Below, piece after piece: positions 28,744-37,665 of a stretch of DNA of 64,000 nt. How positions within the stretch are numbered: position 1 is the first letter of the stretch; each line of letters begins with the position of its first letter. A model generated the notes under the pieces. That model was given only the letters and a program-made list of their open reading frames with translations. It had not been told where the DNA came from and did not search any database. The stretch is from contig FR890815.1 of assembly GCA_000433035.1 (NCBI GenBank), positions 237,057 through 301,056 on the forward strand, written 5' to 3'. Source of the stretch: Staphylococcus sp. CAG:324 (GTDB lineage: Bacteria > Bacillota_I > Bacilli_A > ML615J-28 > CAG-313). The position numbers were made by a program, and so were the translations under genes.

Positions 28744-29354
28744 TAAAAATAGTAGAGTAGTAAAAAAGAAGTAAATGCATCATTTTTGTGTTATTTATGT
28801 AACGTTGTATGTTGAATTTGTCTCACCTATTTTTAATCGATTTTAGCAATTTTTATTTGTATTTTGCCATAAAAGTAGTTATTTTTAATTAATTCCTTTA
28901 AAAACGAATGAATTAGGAGTATAATATACTTAAATAGTACTATTTACTTTTTCAACGTACAAGGGTAGGGTTGTACGTATGAAAGTATACTGTACAAAAC
29001 AAAAATATTTTTATATTGATTTTAAGTTAGTATTATTAAATATATGAATGCTTATATGTTTAGAATATTAATTAATACAACAAATTCCTGCTACTAATAT
29101 ACTAATACTTTTTATTATTTATGAACATAGTTGAAGTCATTTTTGTCTAGAGTGCAAAATTGAGAAAATAGGTCAAAATAGCCAAAAATATAGTAAAAAA
29201 GCCTTAAATGGTATCAAAAATGAGGGTGAAAATACTAAAAGCCCAAAAAAATTTAAAAAATTAGTCAGGGACAAATTTGATTACTGTACTATAGAGAGTA
29301 AGATAAAAGGTATTTGGTAATACAAAAAAATTAATAAAAAGAAGGTATGATTAT
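28744..29354. other. Gene-free, AT-rich boundary region of the defence island
   Basis: Roughly 610 bp with no credible coding frame. It contains a hairpin (28955-28978) and a possible pair of weak inverted ends. One is TTGAATTTGTCTCA near 28813. The other, read on the - strand, is ATCAAATTTGTCCC near 29268-29281. These could be what is left of an insertion sequence, but no transposase fragment was recognised. The stretch from about 29130 to 29290 looks like decayed DNA. Confidence 0.4.
28955..28978. repeat. Perfect inverted repeat with G-rich loop
   Basis: ACGTACAA (28955-28962), an 8-base loop GGGTAGGG, then TTGTACGT (28971-28978). There is no T run, so it is not a terminator. It could be an operator, a recombination site or a structured RNA element at the edge of the island. 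Confidence 0.6.
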
Positions 29355-31655
29355 ATGGAATATAATTTATACAATTTAAGTTCTGAAGAATTTGAAAAAT
29401 TAAGCAAGGATATTCTTTCTGTTTATCTTGGGAAAGATTTTAGAACTTTTTCTGCAGGAAAAGATGGTGGTGTTGATATTAAACAAACATCAGGTGATAA
29501 TAGAATCATAGGACAATGCAAAAGGTATGAAAATCAAACGAGTTTAATAAATCAAATAAAGAATGAAATTTCAAAGATAGTTGCAAAAAATCCTCAAGAA
29601 TATTATGTATTCACTGCTTGCCCTTTAAATGATGAAAATCATACTAAAATTTATAATATGTTTTCTAAATTTATGAGTAGTCAGGAAAATATTTTTGATG
29701 GAAATAGAATTTGTTCTTTATTAAGTGAAGAAAAATATGCAAGAGTTTTAGAAAAAAATTTTAAATTGTGGGCTACAACAAAAACAATATTAAACAGTTT
29801 ATATAATAATGAAATATATATTGATTCAGCAACTTTAGTTAATAAAATAAAGGAACACCAAAAATTCTATGTTGAAACTAATAATTATTTTGAAGTAGTT
29901 AAAAGCATTTATAAAAACAATATTGTTTTGATTAAGGGAGGACCAGGTGTTGGTAAATCAACTATTTCAGAAATGGTTATTTTGAATATGCTTTCCAAAT
30001 ATAAGGATTTAAAATTGATTTATTCATCCTATGGAAACATATCTAGTATAAAAAATATAATTTCTAGGGACGTTAACACAAAAGAATTAATTTACATTGA
30101 TGATTTTTTAGGTCAAATTTATTTTGATTTAAAAAATGAAAAAGTAAGTAATTTAAATGCTTTAATTGAATATATTAAATGCAATAAGAATAAATGCCTT
30201 TTATTAAACTCTAGAATTACAATTCTTAATGAAGCATGTAATAAATATCCAAGTTTTGACCGAAAAATGGAAAAAATGAATATCTATCAAATTGAAGTAA
30301 AAAATTTAACTAGATTAGAAAAGGCAAAAATTTTGTATAATCATTTATATTTTTCAAAGATACCTTTTGAATATAAAAAAGAGATTTTAGAAGACCAAAA
30401 ATATATGAAAATTATAGATCATAGAAATTATAATCCTAGAATAATTGAGTACATTACTAATCGTTATAATAAAGAAAAAAGTGGGTTAACGTACGTAAAT
30501 TTTATAGCATATGCCTTAAATAATCCAAAACAAATTTGGGAAGAACCCTATAATACTAGATTAGAAGACATTGATAAAATATTTTTATTGACATTATATG
30601 GTATTGGTGTAAATGGAGTTAGAGAAGAAATTCATAAGATGGCATTTAACGAAATAATTCAAAACATTTTTCCTCAATATACAACTAAAGATCATTATGA
30701 AGAATGTTCAAAAAGATTAGTTGATGAGTTTATTCAATTTACTATAGATGATTATAAGAAAAGTAAAATTGTTAAAGTGATTAATCCTTCTATAAATGAT
30801 GTTTTAAAGAGCAATTTTGATAATTTTAATAGTAAATATTATAGAGCTAATTTAATTGTTTTTGAACAATATCAGAATGCTTATAAAACTTTTTCAACAA
30901 CAAAAATATTAGAAGATTTACTTATTAGTAAAAAGATAAATGATTTATATTTTAATGAAGGATCAGTTGATGAAGCATTTATGTTATATGTGGATAATAA
31001 CCCAAACATTCCTAAAGAAATGATATATTATTATATTAGTTTTGTTACTAAGGATTCTTTAATTAGAAATTATTCATATGGCCTAGATGTTAAGAATGTT
31101 TTAAGAAAATTATGTACTATAAACAATTTTAAGAAATTTAATATTGAAACTATTGAAAATCAATTATATGAGAAAGTAATATTAAATATTATGAATGTTC
31201 TTGATTTTAAAGCCGCATTATATATCCTGAAAAATTTAAGCTTTGAGAAAGTGAAACTAATAATTAATTCTAATCAAGGAATTGAAATTATCTTTGATAA
31301 GATAATTTCAAATATTAATTTTTGGCAAATACTATATGATATGGGGGATTACACTGATAAATTGAAAGAGGATCCTTCAGACTTTATTTATAAAATAGAG
31401 GAAGAAATGATATATTTATTAGAAAAAGATGATGTTTGTGATTTGCTAAATTATTTTGATATTGAAATTACAGACGAAATGATTCAGGAACATTTAGATC
31501 AAATAGATATATATACTGAATTGGATGAATTTGAAAAAGAATTACTTGCAGATATGCGAAGTGACGATTATATAGATGATTATCGTGCGGAAAAATATTA
31601 TGAAGAACAAGATATTATTGAGATGTTTGAAAATATAAAAGATGATGCTGCGTAG
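29355..31655 (+). CDS. Avs-like defence protein: Mrr-type nuclease fused to a STAND NTPase
   Basis: Protein of 766 residues behind a GAAGGT ribosome site. Residues of about 8-130 form a PD-(D/E)XK restriction-endonuclease domain of the Mrr class: GGVD (Asp41), then QCK (Gln54, Lys56), with N-terminal Glu12/Glu14. Residues of about 165-400 form a P-loop NTPase: Walker A GGPGVGKST (195-203) and Walker B YIDDFLGQ (Asp249, Asp250), a form I associate with the nSTAND3 group. The C-terminal half (about 420-766) is helical and acidic and could be the sensor. The layout nuclease-STAND-sensor is that of antiviral STAND (Avs) proteins, which cut DNA on sensing phage proteins. All motifs look intact and the gene ends with TAG. 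Assignment to a specific Avs type needs a search. Confidence 0.75.
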   Translation: MEYNLYNLSSEEFEKLSKDILSVYLGKDFRTFSAGKDGGVDIKQTSGDNRIIGQCKRYENQTSLINQIKNEISKIVAKNPQEYYVFTACPLNDENHTKIYNMFSKFMSSQENIFDGNRICSLLSEEKYARVLEKNFKLWATTKTILNSLYNNEIYIDSATLVNKIKEHQKFYVETNNYFEVVKSIYKNNIVLIKGGPGVGKSTISEMVILNMLSKYKDLKLIYSSYGNISSIKNIISRDVNTKELIYIDDFLGQIYFDLKNEKVSNLNALIEYIKCNKNKCLLLNSRITILNEACNKYPSFDRKMEKMNIYQIEVKNLTRLEKAKILYNHLYFSKIPFEYKKEILEDQKYMKIIDHRNYNPRIIEYITNRYNKEKSGLTYVNFIAYALNNPKQIWEEPYNTRLEDIDKIFLLTLYGIGVNGVREEIHKMAFNEIIQNIFPQYTTKDHYEECSKRLVDEFIQFTIDDYKKSKIVKVINPSINDVLKSNFDNFNSKYYRANLIVFEQYQNAYKTFSTTKILEDLLISKKINDLYFNEGSVDEAFMLYVDNNPNIPKEMIYYYISFVTKDSLIRNYSYGLDVKNVLRKLCTINNFKKFNIETIENQLYEKVILNIMNVLDFKAALYILKNLSFEKVKLIINSNQGIEIIFDKIISNINFWQILYDMGDYTDKLKEDPSDFIYKIEEEMIYLLEKDDVCDLLNYFDIEITDEMIQEHLDQIDIYTELDEFEKELLADMRSDDYIDDYRAEKYYEEQDIIEMFENIKDDAA

Positions 31656-31693
31656 AATATGTTATTATTTTATTTTGAAAGGGAGATAATATT

Positions 31694-32908
31694 ATGGCAA
31701 TTTATGAACAAATTAATAGACTAAGTAGAGTAGCATTTGTAGGTGTAAATTCTTAGGGAAAAACATATGCATTAGAGTCATTATCAAAAAATAAGAATAT
31801 AAAAGATAAATGTATATCAGTGTGGTCAGAGGTGAAACCTGACGAAAATATGAAAAATTCTGCTGATAGCACCACCTTAATATCATAGATCAATAGGCTA
31901 ATAGACATACAACCAATTAAAGATAAGTTGAATGAAATTATAGGATCTTTAGATTTTAGTGGTATTAACAATGGTTTGTTAAATATTTCATTAGTGAATA
32001 ATTTAGAAACGTTTAAAAATTTAATAAGTGTAAATATTTCAACAAATTCTAATAGTTTTAATAAACCCGGTTCAGGTGAAAAGTTTTTAGCACAATTAAA
32101 AATAATTTCTAAAATCTTACAGGAAAATACAAACAATGCGTATGAATATTTAATAATTGATAAACCAGAAAGGCATTTACATCCGTCATTGTTTAAATAT
32201 GTTGGAGAAGTATTAAAGGAAATCTCAAATAACAATATTAAAGTAATTATTTCTACTCATTCTCCAGTTATACTAAAATATTTTGTCGATGATACAAATG
32301 AAATTTTTGTTTTTGAAAATGGTATTGCTACACAACTACCTGATAAAGATATTTTTGTTAATGTTACTACGAGTCATAATTTATACACGGATAATAATTA
32401 TAAGTTTTCTTCTTATACATTAATAGAAAACAACAAAAACGAGTATTTTAATATTTTTATTTTACCTATTATCTATAGAAGTGTTTTCTCAAAATGTGTT
32501 TTGTTAGGTGAAGGGCATATTGAAAAAGAAGTGTTTGAATTGTTAAACGATAAGTATATTAATGATGAAAAGATGATGTATATTCACTCAGAAGTTATTT
32601 TTGGTAAATGTTTTATGCCTTGGGTAATTGAATGTTTACATCTTTGTAATTTAAAAGTAATAGGATTATTTGATACTGATTCAAATACCCCAAAACATAT
32701 AAATTGCAATCAATTAATAGAAACTTTATCTGATTCGAGTATTTCTTTTTCTCCGGAAATTGAAAATAGATTATTGCTATCTCACACAGATAATAGCTCA
32801 AAAGTTAAACAAAATGTAATAAACTTAAGACAAAATTACGTTAGTAGTAATGGTGAAATAGAAAATTTATTGGAAGAAATATACAATTTAATAATCACAT
32901 TACTATAA
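31694..32908 (+). pseudogene. OLD-like ATPase/TOPRIM nuclease, inactivated
   Basis: A frame of 405 codons that starts behind AAGGGAGAT but is broken by two in-frame TAG codons (31754-31756 and 31886-31888). The first sits inside the Walker A motif (FVGVNS, stop, GKTYALE). Later parts are readable: an ABC-type signature GSGEKFL, a Walker B IIDKPERHLHP in which the catalytic Glu after Asp is Lys, ISTHSPV (switch), and then a TOPRIM-like block (LLGEGHIEKEV and GLFDTD). This is the order of AAA_15/OLD-family nucleases, though the whole is shorter than usual. Neighbouring genes use TAG as a true stop, so recoding is unlikely. Two stops plus the lost Walker B Glu indicate a dead gene. Translation could still restart near 31928, giving a 326-residue fragment without Walker A. 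Confidence 0.8.
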
Positions 32909-32938
32909 CTTTATTTTAAAAATGAAAGGAGATAATAT

Positions 32939-33514
32939 ATGCCTACAATTACAGATTGGTTAATGGTTATAATAACACTTGTATATGTTGTTGCAACAGT
33001 ATTTATATGTATTGCAAATATTAAATCAGCTAAAGCAGCAAGAGAACAAACGGAAGAAATGAAGAAACAGTTTTCATTAATAAATCGACCAAGCGTTTCA
33101 GCAGAAATAGTTTATTTGAAAAGAACGTTTTGGATGTTAAGGTTTAATAATAATGGAAATCAAGTTTCTTATAATACAAAAATAATACTAGATGAAGATT
33201 TTATTAATAGTGTAGAAGATGATTATAGAGGACCACTGGATGAGCTTAAAAATAAAGTATGTACTATTGGAGTTAATCAACATTATGATATTTTCATTGG
33301 AACAAATGAATATAGAGATTTGCCAAATAAAAAGAATATTAAAGGTACTATTATTTCCTATGATATTAGTGGAAAAGAGTTTTCTGATAATTTTGAGATT
33401 GAAATAGAAAATTATGTCACGTTTTATTCTACTACTAGTGAATCAGAAGATTTGATAAAAGAAATTAAAAATCAAAATGAACATTTAAAAAAAATAAGCA
33501 GTAAATTAAAATAA
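32939..33514 (+). CDS. Membrane-anchored protein of unknown function in the defence island
   Basis: Protein of 191 residues behind an AAAGGAGAT site. One N-terminal membrane segment (about residues 7-28), a short charged helix (about 30-50), a soluble beta-rich part (about 55-160) and a charged helical tail (about 165-191). No family recognised. It lies between the dead OLD-like gene and the Hachiman pair. Proteins with this layout occur beside defence genes, where they could act as membrane sensors or effectors, but nothing in the sequence proves this. Confidence 0.7.
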   Translation: MPTITDWLMVIITLVYVVATVFICIANIKSAKAAREQTEEMKKQFSLINRPSVSAEIVYLKRTFWMLRFNNNGNQVSYNTKIILDEDFINSVEDDYRGPLDELKNKVCTIGVNQHYDIFIGTNEYRDLPNKKNIKGTIISYDISGKEFSDNFEIEIENYVTFYSTTSESEDLIKEIKNQNEHLKKISSKLK

Positions 33515-33520
33515 TATACT

Positions 33521-33547
33521 AAATAGCAAAATTAGCTATTATTTTTG
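33521..33547 (+). terminator. Weak terminator before the Hachiman pair
   Basis: A short stem, AATAGC with GCTATT (33522-33540), followed by ATTTTTG. It suggests the Hachiman genes have their own promoter. Confidence 0.5.
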
Positions 33548-33614
33548 TTAAGTTAATTTTATTTAGTTTTAAATATTTAAATGATATAAATTACAGGAAT
33601 ATACGGAGCAGCAT

Positions 33615-34373
33615 ATGGCAAAAGGACATAAAATAACATTAGAAAAAGTAAATTTAATATACATTGAAGATGAGTTTGTTGAAGAAATAGCAAAAACAAT
33701 TAAAAACGAATTAATATCAATGTGTTGGGGTGAAGAAAACAAAGATATGTTTGATTATCAGCAAACGGTATCTAGTTTTTTAGATCGCCTAAAAGATAGG
33801 GATTCAGCATTTCAAGCTGGTTTTATAGGTGAATTTATAGTTCATTGTTATTTTAAAACTTTTACAAATTACAAACATTTATCAGTATTTTTTAATGATC
33901 AGGATAAGTCAAATAAACGTGGTTTTGATTATATGTTTTATGATACTAAAAATGGTTTATGGTATGTAGAGATTAAATCAGGATCTGAAAATGATGATAG
34001 TTTAATAAATAAAACAAATAAAGAAAAACTCCAAGAAGCTTATAGAGATTGTAATGACAAATTTATTAAAAAGAATAATTTAAATTTATGGAATGTTGCT
34101 AAATCTGAGGTTGGGAAAGTACTTTCTAAAAGAAGTTCATTAAGAAGTAAGGTTAAAGAAATTTTAGAAAAAGATTCAATTAGTAAAATTGATAATGTAA
34201 TATTATCAAGTGTTGTATTCAATAATTCATTAATAAAAGTTACCAATAAAAATGAATTAAATGAGTTAAAAGATAAGTATAAATCTGATTTTGAAAAAGT
34301 AACATTCTTATGTTTTAGAAAGAAAACTTTAGAATGCATTATTGATTTAATAAGAGGAACTTCATATGAATAG
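33615..34373 (+). CDS. hamA: Hachiman nuclease subunit HamA (DUF1837-like)
   Basis: Protein of 252 residues; GGAG lies about 6 bp before the ATG. It shows the PD-(D/E)XK pattern of HamA proteins: GEF with Glu73, RGFDYMF with Asp105, and VEIKSG with Glu119 and Lys121. Its stop overlaps the start of the helicase gene by 8 bp, the usual HamA-HamB order. In known Hachiman systems HamA is held inactive by the helicase HamB and degrades DNA when HamB senses damaged or phage DNA. All catalytic residues are present and the frame is intact, so it is probably functional. The name rests on motif and gene order, not on a search. Confidence 0.75.
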   Translation: MAKGHKITLEKVNLIYIEDEFVEEIAKTIKNELISMCWGEENKDMFDYQQTVSSFLDRLKDRDSAFQAGFIGEFIVHCYFKTFTNYKHLSVFFNDQDKSNKRGFDYMFYDTKNGLWYVEIKSGSENDDSLINKTNKEKLQEAYRDCNDKFIKKNNLNLWNVAKSEVGKVLSKRSSLRSKVKEILEKDSISKIDNVILSSVVFNNSLIKVTNKNELNELKDKYKSDFEKVTFLCFRKKTLECIIDLIRGTSYE

Positions 34374-36774
34374 ACATATTACATTAAAACAAGTAGAGAA
34401 CGATTTTAAAGAACTAAAATTTATGGATGTTTACCATAAGTTTTTGGCTGAACAAGAGTTAACATATGAAGAAAAAATAAAATTATTAAGTGTTGCTATC
34501 TTGTTTTTAAATTCAGAAAATGAATATATAAAAAAATTTGGATATCATATTTTAGTAAAGTATTCGATAAGTACTGATGATTATGAATTACTAGATGATT
34601 TGTCTAGAGACTTAATTAATACTCCAATTTTAAAAGTTATTGAAAAGCATAATTTAGCAAAAAACGGAATTTTAAAAAGATCAATAAATGATATGTTAAT
34701 TGATTCATCTACCAATAAAGAAAATCAAAACTGTTATACTTATGATCAAATAAAAATGATAAATGATTTTTTATCTAATGATTCTAATTATATGTTAGTA
34801 GCGCCTACATCTTTTGGAAAAAGTGACTTGATTTTTAAATATGTTTTGGCTAATTATCAAGAAAAAAATATTTGTATAATCGTTCCTACAAAAGCCTTGA
34901 TTAATCAGACTAGAATACAATTATATAGTCTTTTTAAAAAAGAAAAAAATAAACCTAAAATTATTACACATCAAGATGTAGTTCCTAGTAATGATAGAAG
35001 AAATATTTATATAATGACACAAGAACGTTTATATAGTGTATTATTTGAAAATGAATACGATATTGTTTTTGATGTGTTGATGATTGATGAGGCTCATAAT
35101 TTATTTGAAAATGATGAAAGATCTAAATTGCTATCAAAAATAATAATATATTTAAATAATAAAAATAAAAATTTTATAGTTAAATATTTTAGTCCTATAA
35201 TTAAGGATGAAAATAGTTTATCTCATAAATATGTAATTGAAAGTAGTATTAAAGGAAATATTGTTCAACCATTAATTAAATCAGAGAATATATATTTAAT
35301 TGATTTTCAAAAAAATATTAGTGAAATATATGATAGGTATTTCGATGAATTTATTTTTTTGAATAAATATCAAATAAATGATTATATTAATTTTATTAAG
35401 TCATATGGTACTGAAAAAAATATAATTTATATTAATAGCCCCAAAGAAATAGTCAAAATTGCGAAAAAAATTTCTGAACAACTAGATGAAGTAGATGATA
35501 AAGAAATCAAGAAAATGATTAAGCAAATATCAAATTATGTTAATGAAGAATATGATTTAATTGATGGTCTGAAAAAAGGTGTAATTTATCATTGTGGTTT
35601 AATACCTGATAATATAAGAATATACATTGAAGATCGTGTTAGAAAAATTAAAAATTTAAAGTATATATTATGTAGTTCAACATTGCTTGAGGGTGTTAAT
35701 ATGCCTTTTACTACTATGTTCATTCTTGATTTATATAAAGGACCAAAATATTTAACTTACCATCAATTGATAAATTTGATTGGTAGAGTAAATAGATTCA
35801 ATATTATATTTAGTGGAAAAAAAGAAGGACTAAAAGGCATAATGTCAAATATCTATTTCATAAAGAGAAAAGAAATAAGTGGAGATTATGAAGGATTCAT
35901 TTCTGAAAGATTAAAAATGGAATCAAGCAGTGATAAGAGAAATGATCAAGTTGAAAATCCATTTTTAAAAAAAGCGAAAGAGAAAGTTGAAGATGTTGAG
36001 AAAAAAACTTTATCAGTATTATTAGATAAAGCAATAGATGGTCATAAAGCTCAATTTAAGACAAATATAGGTAAAATAATGATGGATCAAAATATTATAG
36101 ATTTAGATTTATTTAGATATGAAGAAATTATTGAAAATAGAATAAAGACTTATAATAAAAATGGTAAGGAATTAATTGACATAATTTATGATTTATTTAT
36201 AAAAGGATTACCGTATAAAAAAGATAGCAAAATCTTAATCTTAGATGAAGATGGAGCAAGACATCATTATAATACAGTATTGAAGTGGAAAAAAGAAAAT
36301 CAAAGTTTTTCACAAATGATAACCAAACAGATTTACTATTGGGAAAATCGCAGTGGTAATGATATATATGTAGGCAGAAAATGGGGAACGCCTCAACCAT
36401 TCGGTCGTAATAGCCCATTTGTTGATAAGACAAGCCTAAACAAAAAACAATTAACAAATTTAGCAATCATAAAAGTAAAAGAAGACTTGGATTACTTAGA
36501 TTTTTATATACTAAGATACATTGAAGTATTATATAAAATTGATTTTATAGATGAGCAAGAGTACAATTTAATTAAGTATGGAACAAATGATAAGATTCAA
36601 GTGTTCTTTATAAAAGAAGGTTTATCACAAGATTTATCAAAATTGCTTGTAACTAAATATAAAGATGATATTTATCCAGATGGAGAAAACTATAAATTAA
36701 AACAAAAAACATTAGAAGATATGAGAGATGAAAATGAAATACTAGTTAATGAATTAAAATATTATATAAATTAA
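34366..36774 (+). CDS. hamB: Hachiman helicase subunit HamB
   Basis: Superfamily 2 helicase of 802 residues. Walker A APTSFGKS (146-153), DEAH box IDEAHN (Asp241-His244), a motif V-like block STLLEGVNMPF, and motif VI LIGRVNR mark an intact Ski2-like motor. An N-terminal helical part (1-120) and a C-terminal domain of about 250 residues flank it. AGAGGA lies inside the end of hamA, and the ATG overlaps the hamA stop, so the two are translationally coupled. In Hachiman, HamB reads DNA state by ATP-driven translocation and releases HamA. The gene shows no sign of decay, unlike its neighbours on both sides. Confidence 0.77.
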   Translation: MNRHITLKQVENDFKELKFMDVYHKFLAEQELTYEEKIKLLSVAILFLNSENEYIKKFGYHILVKYSISTDDYELLDDLSRDLINTPILKVIEKHNLAKNGILKRSINDMLIDSSTNKENQNCYTYDQIKMINDFLSNDSNYMLVAPTSFGKSDLIFKYVLANYQEKNICIIVPTKALINQTRIQLYSLFKKEKNKPKIITHQDVVPSNDRRNIYIMTQERLYSVLFENEYDIVFDVLMIDEAHNLFENDERSKLLSKIIIYLNNKNKNFIVKYFSPIIKDENSLSHKYVIESSIKGNIVQPLIKSENIYLIDFQKNISEIYDRYFDEFIFLNKYQINDYINFIKSYGTEKNIIYINSPKEIVKIAKKISEQLDEVDDKEIKKMIKQISNYVNEEYDLIDGLKKGVIYHCGLIPDNIRIYIEDRVRKIKNLKYILCSSTLLEGVNMPFTTMFILDLYKGPKYLTYHQLINLIGRVNRFNIIFSGKKEGLKGIMSNIYFIKRKEISGDYEGFISERLKMESSSDKRNDQVENPFLKKAKEKVEDVEKKTLSVLLDKAIDGHKAQFKTNIGKIMMDQNIIDLDLFRYEEIIENRIKTYNKNGKELIDIIYDLFIKGLPYKKDSKILILDEDGARHHYNTVLKWKKENQSFSQMITKQIYYWENRSGNDIYVGRKWGTPQPFGRNSPFVDKTSLNKKQLTNLAIIKVKEDLDYLDFYILRYIEVLYKIDFIDEQEYNLIKYGTNDKIQVFFIKEGLSQDLSKLLVTKYKDDIYPDGENYKLKQKTLEDMRDENEILVNELKYYIN

Positions 36775-36885
36775 TAGATGAGAATAAGTTTTAATGTTCT
36801 ATTCTTTTATTATTTGAACTATTAAGTTGCTTTTATTGTCGAATTATGATAAAATATGTTAAAAGATGTTAAAAAGGAGAAAACT

Positions 36886-37086
36886 ATGGAATTCAAAGAG
36901 AAATTAATATATATTCGTGCGAAGTTGAATTTGAGTCAAACTGATTTAGCAAAGATATTAAATGTATCATATGTAACAATATGTAGGTGGGAATGTGGCA
37001 AAGTAACACCTACTAAAAAAGCAGAATATGCTGTTGAACAATTATGTAAAGAAAAAAGCATCTCTTTTGAAGGGGTGAAACAATAA
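36886..37086 (+). CDS. XRE-family helix-turn-helix regulator
   Basis: Protein of 66 residues from the ATG at 36886, set 7 bp after AAGGAG; an upstream in-frame ATG at 36856 has no ribosome site. The HTH is clear: LSQTDLAKILNVSYVTICRWE (about 15-35). Its stop codon shares a base with the ATG of the methyltransferase remnant. It probably controlled that gene, much as C-proteins or methylase-linked Xre repressors do. Confidence 0.85.
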   Translation: MEFKEKLIYIRAKLNLSQTDLAKILNVSYVTICRWECGKVTPTKKAEYAVEQLCKEKSISFEGVKQ

Positions 37087-37662
37087 TGAAAAAATTAACA
37101 GTAATTGATTTATTTAGTGGAGCAGGGGGGGGTATCTGAAGGATTTTTACAAGCTAATTTATTTGAATTTGTTGCTCATGTTGAGTGGGAAAAACCAATG
37201 GTTAATACCTTGAGAGAAAATTTAATTAAAAGATGGGGATATTCTGAACAAGAAGCAAAAAAAAGAGTAATTAGATTTGATATACAAAAGACACATGAGT
37301 TAATGAATGGCTCATGGAGTCAAGATACTATAGAATTATATGGTGATGATATTTGGGCAATAAATCCTAAATTATTTGAGGAAATAGGTTGTATCCATAC
37401 ATGCCAAGGTATGGAATTTGATTATGTAGGTGTCATAATAGGTAAAGATTTAATTTTTAAAGATGATAAAGTTACAACAAATAAATTAGCAATTAGTAAA
37501 GATGATAAGACAAGTAAAATTAAAGGTTGTAAAAATGAATCTTTAGCTGATAGATTAATTAAAAATACTTACAAAGTACTTTTGACAAGAGGTCAAAAAG
37601 GTTGTTATATCTATTGTGAAGATAAATCTTTAAGTGAGTATATAAAAGAAAGAATAAGTTAA
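37086..37662 (+). pseudogene. Remnant: DNA cytosine methyltransferase head joined to DUF2075 helicase tail
   Basis: The first codons read MKKLTVIDLFSGAGG, the SAM-binding motif I of C5 cytosine methyltransferases. The frame then breaks at a run of eight G (37125-37132); removing one G restores GGVSEGFLQANLFEF and the usual next 70 or so residues (HVEWEKPM, VIRFDIQKT). Around 37335-37360 the sequence jumps, in frame, to AINPKLFEEIGCIHTCQG, which is the C-terminal end of a DUF2075 (Schlafen-like) helicase, and runs to its stop (VLLTRGQKGCYIYC). The methyltransferase motifs IV-X, including the Pro-Cys catalytic loop, and the helicase P-loop are gone. This is best read as one large deletion plus a frameshift, so neither enzyme can be active. 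Confidence 0.85.
37125..37132 (+). repeat. Eight-G homopolymer at the frameshift
   Basis: A run of eight G in motif I of the methyltransferase remnant. Seven G would be in frame. Such tracts slip in replication and in sequencing, so the exact count should be treated with care. Confidence 0.85.
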
Positions 37663-37665
37663 TAT

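Noticed and set aside
29130..29290. Possible tRNA or small RNA before the STAND gene
   Set aside because: No cloverleaf or T-loop pattern and no stable hairpin could be drawn; it looks like decayed AT-rich DNA.
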